Shown here: piece by piece, positions 57,919-64,000 of the stretch
Numbering within the stretch: position 1 is the stretch's first letter
How the letters are laid out: each line of letters starts with the position of its first letter
From: Sphagnum compactum
Taxonomy: Eukaryota; Bryophyta; Sphagnopsida; Sphagnales
Assembly (NCBI GenBank): GCA_965153455.1
Contig: OZ234496.1
Location: forward strand, 6,829,207-6,893,206
DNA: 64,000 nucleotides
Direction: 5' to 3'
Made by a program: the position numbers and the translations under genes
The notes under the pieces: model-generated
Told to the model about the DNA's origin: nothing
Seen by the model: the letters and a program-made list of their open reading frames with translations, nothing else
The model's database searches: none

Positions 57919-58827
57919 GAATCCGTTCCAAACGTGCTCTTTCTCCTTCTCCTCTTATTCTTCCTCTTCTTGTTGGTGTGTTGAGAATCAGTGCGAACCA
58001 TGAGAAGAATTTCCCAAGCTTCTTTGAGAATTGTCGCCAGAATGCAAGCGCCAAGAAACTACTACAAGAGCACCAAGAAGATAGACGCGGAGAAGATGCT
58101 TTGCAAGAGGAGAGATGGTTACACCAATGCGAGAGAGAGAGAGAGAGATCTTGATCAACAAGAGAAAATGGAATCTGTAAATTAGGTGTCTGGAAAGATT
58201 CGAAGCAGATTTTCTTTCACACATTTACCGCTCTGGAATATCATCGTCGTCGTCGTCCGCTATGAAGTAACGAAACCAGAAAGCATCGCGCAACTGCGTA
58301 ACCCTATCTCACGCGGCGGGAAAGGGTGGAGAGAGAGAGAGCCATGAACGACGTCCAAAGAGGTGAGATAGTCTACATGTTTCACCTTCTCTTGTTCTCT
58401 CTCTCTCTCGCCTCGCTTTTATGTCGTTAGATAACTACTACGTGCGCCCAACAGCTATGTAGAGACACAAGCTCTAATCGAAGATTACGGTTTGAACCTA
58501 GAGTTCACAATGAAGTCAATCAGGGAGATAGTAAGCAATGGGGGCTGTTCTGAGTGTGAGGGAAGTATGGATGTTTACTGAAGTTTCCAACGCGGGACTA
58601 TTTTTGTTGCCTTAGGGTTTAGGGTTTAGGGCCATATGAAACCGGGGGTGATACTTTCTGCATGCTTTCTGGAAGTCATGAATCTGTGAAATGTTTACAT
58701 TTCAACTCTAGCTGTAATGTGGGAGGCGGTAGATAGAAGAAAGAATTTGCAGTTTATTAGTTCTTGGGCTTAACCCTAATCGTGATTGCAGAGTGCTGAC
58801 TTTTGTGATTTTTGCATCACAGAGAGG
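57919..58827 (+). promoter_or_regulatory. Probable promoter and leader of the exonuclease gene
   Basis: The region becomes GC-richer and carries GA tracts (about 58131-58148 and 58330-58340) and a CT tract (about 58396-58410). A TTAGGGTTTAGGGTTTAGGG telo-box lies at 58612-58631, a motif often found in plant promoters and leaders. An ATG at 58344 with a GAG|GTGAGA donor at 58362 looks like a first exon, but its phase does not fit the exon at 58792, so I treat it as leader or upstream frame. Confidence 0.4.
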
Positions 58828-61207
58828 ATGCAAAGAAACCGTGAGATTGCTAGACATCGCCTGCATTCTCGAATGTTGCAGCTAGACCTAGGTTATGGAG
58901 GGAGTCATAAATCTCTGCTTGAATCTCAAGCAAAACTTCATAGGGCAATTTCACCCTCATTGGAGACAGCTCTGGAAGAAAGCAGAAATATTGCCTCACA
59001 AATCGTTTGGGATGGATTTCAAAATATAAGTCCTCCTGCAAGCTCCATAGATATGACTGGAATTGACAGGTCTGATTCAAGCTTGAGGGTTTCACAACAA
59101 AACACAATGAAGGAGATTTCTCCACTCAAGAAGCTGGTTCACATTGATCATACACAGCCCACTCTATTATGTTACTCAGGGTTTGTGAAAAGCACTCAAG
59201 AATTTGATTACCTGGTGGTGATAGATTTTGAGTCAACATGTGATCAGCCAGTAAACCTGCAGCCTGCAGAGATAATTGAGTTTCCTGCAGTTTTGGTGAA
59301 CTTGAACACGCAAAAATTGGAAGGGAGCTTTCGAACCTATGTGAGACCTGACTGCCATCCACAGCTTTCCCAGTTCTGCAAACTTCTGACGGGAATACAG
59401 CAGGCTGAGGTATGTGTCCAATGAGTTCCATTCAATCTCCGGCCCTACTGTAACCATTTCTGTGCACTTTTTTTCCATTGGTTTTTACTGAACATATCAT
59501 GTGATATCACAGCAGAAATTTCATGTACTATGGAATGTTTCCAGTATTTTGAGGATTGAGGGGTTGCTTCACAGAAATCTGTGTGACATCATGATTTTGT
59601 GCAATAATCATGCACTGTGAAGATTTATGTGAGAAATATAATGCCCATCTGTGGGGCCATTACTCTGAGGAGTGTGCAGTCACTTGGGTGCACACACCAC
59701 ACCTGTCAAGCAGAAAGGAGCCCCCTGACAACCATCACTGACTTTCTACCTACGTGTCTGTCTGATTATCTCAATAATGTGTTAGATTGGGTGTATCGTT
59801 CCAATTTTGGGTCCTTGACCCTCAAGGCTCTTAGAACTGTCTCCTGCTATTCAAGGGGCAGAATCTCAACCAAGACATAATCTGCAGAGTAAGTATATTG
59901 CTTATGGACATAATACCAGTTTCCTCTTGCAGTTATTTCATTCAAGGTTGAGTAACTGAGTGATGTTCATCAAAGAATTTTGTTCCGTTGTGCAGAAGAC
60001 TCTGTTCAACATCTGTTCATTACTGTACAGGTCACCAAATATTTACACTCTACAATGAGTATTTCTTGGGCTAGGGATGCAAACTTGCTGTTCCCCCATC
60101 CAAACACATGTATTCCGTTCTGTAAAGATAATCTCTGCAGAATCTCAACCAAGACATAATCTCTGCAGAATCTCAACCGAGACATAATCTGCAGAGCTCA
60201 TTGCTTTCTCACTTCGAAACCATCTATATACTGGAATAGATTGTGTATACTATATTGTCTGATGTGCAGGTGGTGTGCATATGTGCAGGTGGATCATGGT
60301 GTGTCCCTGAAGACAGCTCTAGAGATGCATGACTTGTGGTTGGAGGAGAGTGGTGTGAAAAATACACGGTTTGTGATAGTCACATGGTCAGACTGGGATT
60401 GCAAGGTCATGCTTGAGATGGAATGCAAATGGAAGTCTTTGCAAAAGCCCCCCTATTTCAACAGGTATGAAGGGGCCCACATTTTAAAGCTTGGTAGTCA
60501 TCAGTTTAAGCCATTTTCTGACAATGGGCAGGTGTATAGAAGCAGTCTGTAACAATGGCTGCAGTGTCACCACAGTCTGCCAGAGTTGCTGCAACAGAAA
60601 AACATTTCATTTCCATTGCACATTTTCAGATTTTTGTTTCCAGTTTCTCAACAGACATTGAGTTTGTGGTTCTGGAATGAATGGCAGGTGGATCAACTTA
60701 AAAGTCCCATTCCGCAAATTTTCTGGACACATGCAGACAAATTTGCGAGGGGCAGTTGAGCTGTTAGGTCGTGTATGGGAAGGCCGAGAACACTGCGGCC
60801 TTGATGATGCCAGGAACACGGCCTATCTTGCTCTTGAATTAGTGAAGAAGGGGATCATCTTAAAAGTGACAAATTCTTTCAAGACCTATGCAGATGATGG
60901 GTCAAAGCTTTATATTCCAAAGTTGAGGAAGCCAAAAGGTATGCCTAGGCCTTTCAAGAATGCAGAGACAAATGTTGAGGAGGCGGAGACAACAATTGAT
61001 CACAACTCCCGTAACATAATGTGCTTCTGTGGTGTCAAAAGCAGAAAACGGGTAGTGAAAAAGCCTGGCTCCACACAGGGACGAAGCTTCTTCTCATGTG
61101 GGAAATGGACGATGACGACTGATGCAAATGTCTCTTCTTTCTGTGGGCTCCTTCATAGCCTACTGAAAATTTCAGGTCACTACATTCCTCGCAAATGTGG
61201 ATTCTAA
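58828..61207 (+). CDS. ERI1/ERI2-like DEDDh 3'-5' exonuclease with C-terminal GRF zinc finger, about 425 aa
   Basis: Exons are (58792)58828-59409, 60289-60464 and 60688-61207. The junctions are in frame (GAG|GTATGT, GTGCAG|GTG, CAACAG|GTATGA, GGCAG|GTG) and read QQAEVDHGVS and PYFNRWINLK. The exon is open from an acceptor at 58792 (GATTGCAG|AGT), but the first ATG is at 58828, so an upstream exon is possible. The DEDDh nuclease motifs are IDFEST (D133, E135), WSDWD (D229/D231) and EHCGLDDARN (H288, D292). A C-terminal CFCG...RSFFSC...FC block from about residue 365 fits a GRF-type zinc finger, an arrangement known from animal ERI2. Relatives trim 3' ends of histone mRNA, 5.8S rRNA or small RNAs; the substrate here is unknown. 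Confidence 0.85.
59859..60195 (+). repeat. Three copies of a 29-base repeat inside intron 1 of the exonuclease gene
   Basis: CAGAATCTCAACCAAGACAT followed by AATCT(CTG) occurs at 59859-59888, 60138-60166 and 60166-60195. The last two are adjacent. All lie in the 879-base intron between the first two coding exons. The copies are nearly identical, so the spread is recent. Confidence 0.85.
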
Positions 61208-63840
61208 GTTAAAACAGTAAATGGAGTGCTCAGGAGTCCTGAGTGTGAAAGTCACAGGATTTCCTAAGTCACTCTGTATTTCCATTTTCCATAGGTTTGT
61301 TCCATGACAACCCAACTCACTCTGTACACCGAACCTTCATTTCGATGTCAGAAGACTGTCCACCACAGTGTTTGAACTGTGATCACTGATGTCTGTTCAG
61401 TTCTTTGCACAAGTGAAAGGGAATATCCACTTGACAGAATTTTCCTGTACTATGCAGATATTGGGCAGGCAGTCCCATTCTTCAGTTTTCAAGAATGGCC
61501 CGGTTCCAGTTCTCCAACAATTGGTGAAAATTAGACAAGTGACAAAGAAGGAAATTGTTTTTGTTGTAAACCCTCCACTGCAAACCCTAAAGTTACAACC
61601 AAACAACTATAGTTTAGGGTTTGTAAAACCCTAAACCCCTATGGGTCTAATATGATGGGTGTCTAGTTTAGCCATCCAACCCATGACCACCTTCAACTTG
61701 TTTAGGGTTTGCCTACATCATGACACCATTCAGATGTTCTCATCCATGTTCTTGTTCATCGACTTTTAGATTTGGAACTCAGAGTCTGAATTGTCTGTCC
61801 TTTCGAGGAGGAATCATCCATCTGAAACCCTAAATAAGAAGTTGAAATCCATGTGAAACCCTAAATGAAGATATCGTCCATCCAAAAATGAGGTATCATT
61901 GAACTGGAACGCTACATGGTGGTCTCATATTATTTTAGAAGTAATAGAGCAAGCATAATGGTTGGGATTATATATGATCACTTTGACTTCACATACATCA
62001 CATTTTTGTTTCAAAGTGTTTTAAAACATTTGGTTAAGGTAGTGGTAAGAAGAAAATATATTGCGAGAAATATTTTGTCTGCATTTTATTTTTGGAATGT
62101 AGGAGAGAATGGACCTCCTATTGCGCTTGGGCAAATGAAGGCAATGATCTCAATACTTCAATTAATGACTCAACAAGGCATGAATATAAAGAAAAAGAAC
62201 CTACAACAAAGGTTGCAAACCATGATGAAGTTAATGATGGGAACTAAAAGTGTGAATCCAAAGGAGAAGACAACATGAGGAAATGCTACACTTGTGAAAG
62301 ACTATCGAAACTAGATGAGGGAGCAAAGTTGCAAACATAGATGGAGCCATTTTCAATAATAAAGCTTGTAAAGGCATTGCTAGAAAAAACAATAGAGGCA
62401 CCCTTGTTCACCTCATGGCCCTTGTTGGTGTTTACGACTTTAAATGTGCACATATTTAATGGTTTGTTTGCATGCCCCAATATTGGCATCAAAGAAGTTG
62501 AATATTCTAGAACTCTTTACCACTTAGTGTTGTTCATAATATTCTCCCCTTCCATCATGTTATAGCTTTTGTTAAGCTTGCATCTAAAATTATTCCAATA
62601 GATTGTATTTCTTATAATGATTGTTAACTTGATGTTTTCCTCAAGTATAGTTTATTGGGAACACTACCATTCTCATTCAAGTACCTAAGACTAACAAAAA
62701 ATCCAAAAGTAATTCAAAACAAAAACTTAAAAAACATTGAAAGACTTTTAACATTGTATGAGAGACTTTTGCCATGTCTATAATCAAGGGCAAAGTCATA
62801 GAAAATAAAACTACATTGAATTAACGCATATATCATTTGAAATTTCCTATATGGATTGAGTAAGAATTTGGGGCTATTTACATGAAATGTTTATGATTTT
62901 CCAAATCAATGGTGATTAAAATTTAAAATGGCAACGAAATGTGTGTTCCCCAAGACGTCTTGTTCTTATAACATAGATGTTAAGAGCTTTATTTTTGGAC
63001 ATTCATATATTAGGGTTTCACATCTTTCTTTTGCATTGATTGTAAATAATTTTCAATTTTATTCAAATTTTCATTTGTTAACATCAAAGCTTTAACATGT
63101 GAAGAACTTTGGGTCAATATTGTCTCTTTTGTTGGTATGGAAAACACCTAGTTTTTAATTTGTAGTTTCTTCCAAAAGGGTAAGGTAGGAACTAAAAACC
63201 TCAATTTGAACATTGGATTAGTTTACACCATATATGAACATTATACAACTAGGTCATCATTCTCTTTGTAACCCTATATTGTGTGAAACAAGGAAATAAG
63301 AAATAACATGTTCGTTAAGGAACCTTTTATGTTATTAAGCTTTGCATGTATGAAAATACTCATTTATTGACCATCCCCCCCCCCCCCCCCCTCACCAAAC
63401 CTTGGTACCAATTGTTATTCATTGCTAAATTGTTAGTGGGTATTTCATCAAAATAAACAATCAACATAGATGACCATGTGTTGTGTACTACTAGATTGGC
63501 GCCCAACACTATCAAAACTAACACACATCAAAACATGCACACAAAACAAACATTGAAGTGGGTTCCAACTACAAAACAAACTTTCCACAATATTATTATT
63601 CTACAATAAAAACTTGACACATTTCTTTGAATCTTGATACTCAACGACCAACTATTTTGAGCTTGAATAAAACTACATGATTTTAGTTGCAAGTTGCTCT
63701 TATTTGCATCACGTTTTAATTGGCCTTTAGGAAGTCATGGGAGTAGTAAGATCCAAGGAACTAATCTTTGTACCTTCATGTTGAATAAAAACATTGTGTA
63801 GGGCATTTGCAACCTTATGACGACAAATAAAAATTAGTAT
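61208..63840. other. Intergenic downstream of the exonuclease gene
   Basis: Telomere-like AAACCCTA/TTTAGGG pairs in both orientations lie at about 61570-61640. Frames at 61916-62278 and 62341-62565 read like worn coding sequence (VGENGPPIALGQMKA..., then EPFSIIKLVKALLEKTIEAP) but match nothing that I can name. They may belong to a decayed retroelement linked to the primer-binding-like site near 63490. A run of 17 C lies at 63375-63391. Confidence 0.4.
63492..63512 (+). other. Possible LTR-retrotransposon primer-binding site, second instance
   Basis: ATTGGCGCCCAACACTATC lies in a context (TTGTGTACTACTAG before, AAAACTAACACACATC after) that parallels the block at 10505-10560. Shared flanks on both sides mean that these are two copies of one element junction. 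No LTR could be delimited. Confidence 0.3.
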
Positions 63841-64000
63841 TCTACTAATGTGAACAATTTTGGATGTTTCAATAAATTGAGTATATTCTTATACTTTAAA
63901 TGAGTTGTGTGTTGATTAGATGTATAATACAATGAGATGTGGTTAAGGTGCTTCTTCAAATGTTGGAACAAGCATAAATTTGGTGATGTAATGTCCGTAG
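63840..64000 (-). repeat. Third copy of the zinc-knuckle repeat, cut by the window edge
   Basis: Read on the minus strand from the edge, CATTACATCACCAAATTTAT and about 130 further bases match 38020-38190 almost base for base (LCLFQHLKKHLNHISL-type coding). The element would start near or beyond the right edge, and only its beginning is here. Confidence 0.75.

Noticed and set aside
57765-58224. Small genes on either strand between the minisatellite and the exonuclease gene
   Set aside because: The frames are driven by tandem repeats and GA tracts, have no motif and overlap each other on both strands.
58344-58362. First exon of the exonuclease gene (ATG followed by a GAG|GTGAGA donor)
   Set aside because: The splice would leave one extra base, while the next exon at 58792 starts at a codon boundary, so the frame breaks. 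It is kept as leader or upstream frame.
59617-59880. Extra coding exon within intron 1 of the exonuclease gene
   Set aside because: Skipping it joins the conserved QQAE and VDHGVS segments exactly as in the family, and the frame has no motif.

Overview
The window is nuclear DNA from a land plant. It is AT-rich and gene-poor, with four spliced or single-exon plant-type genes in small GC-richer islands separated by decayed transposable elements. The evidence for a plant is GT/AG introns of a few hundred bases, plant family signatures (IQD-type calmodulin-binding protein, nepenthesin-like aspartic protease, glyoxal-oxidase-like protein), interstitial TTTAGGG telomere-type repeats, hAT and Ty1/copia remnants, and no bacterial operon structure. 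I cannot name the species. The repeat content and the single-exon IQD-like gene would fit a seedless plant (bryophyte, lycophyte or fern), but that is only an impression.

Layout. 1-16 kb is transposon territory: dispersed repeats, a 1.4 kb element with hAT-like ends (3381-4818), and two decayed hAT transposase genes (about 5.7-7.0 kb and 12.76-14.5 kb). The second of these still shows its start, BED-like finger region, intron and C-terminal dimerisation domain. 16.1-20.3 kb holds an IQD-like gene with a long GA-rich leader. 21.3-23.4 kb holds a decayed, unidentified protein-coding stretch on the minus strand. 24.2-26.4 kb holds a two-exon glyoxal-oxidase-like gene (minus strand). 26.4-37.9 kb is intergenic, with a striking 44-bp-arm foldback (30556-30657). 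38-43.6 kb and 54-56.4 kb are two diverged copies, in opposite orientation, of one composite repeat (zinc-knuckle open-frame remnant, CCTAGG-rich array, copia LTR and RNase H end). The left copy carries an extra 0.9 kb terminal-inverted-repeat insertion, and a third copy starts at the right edge of the window. 45.9-48.1 kb holds a four-exon aspartic protease gene (minus strand). 57.6-61.2 kb holds a minisatellite followed by an ERI2-like 3'-5' exonuclease gene with a C-terminal GRF-type zinc finger. The rest is AT-rich intergenic sequence.

The genes do not form a pathway: two are secreted enzymes (copper radical oxidase, aspartic protease), one is a probable nuclease acting on RNA, and one is a probable cytoskeleton or calmodulin-linked scaffold. 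I found no CRISPR array, rRNA, tRNA gene or clear undescribed system. The best leads are the foldback, the polymorphic insertion inside the inverted duplication, the IQD-like protein lacking a normal IQ core, and the repeat structure in and just upstream of the exonuclease gene.
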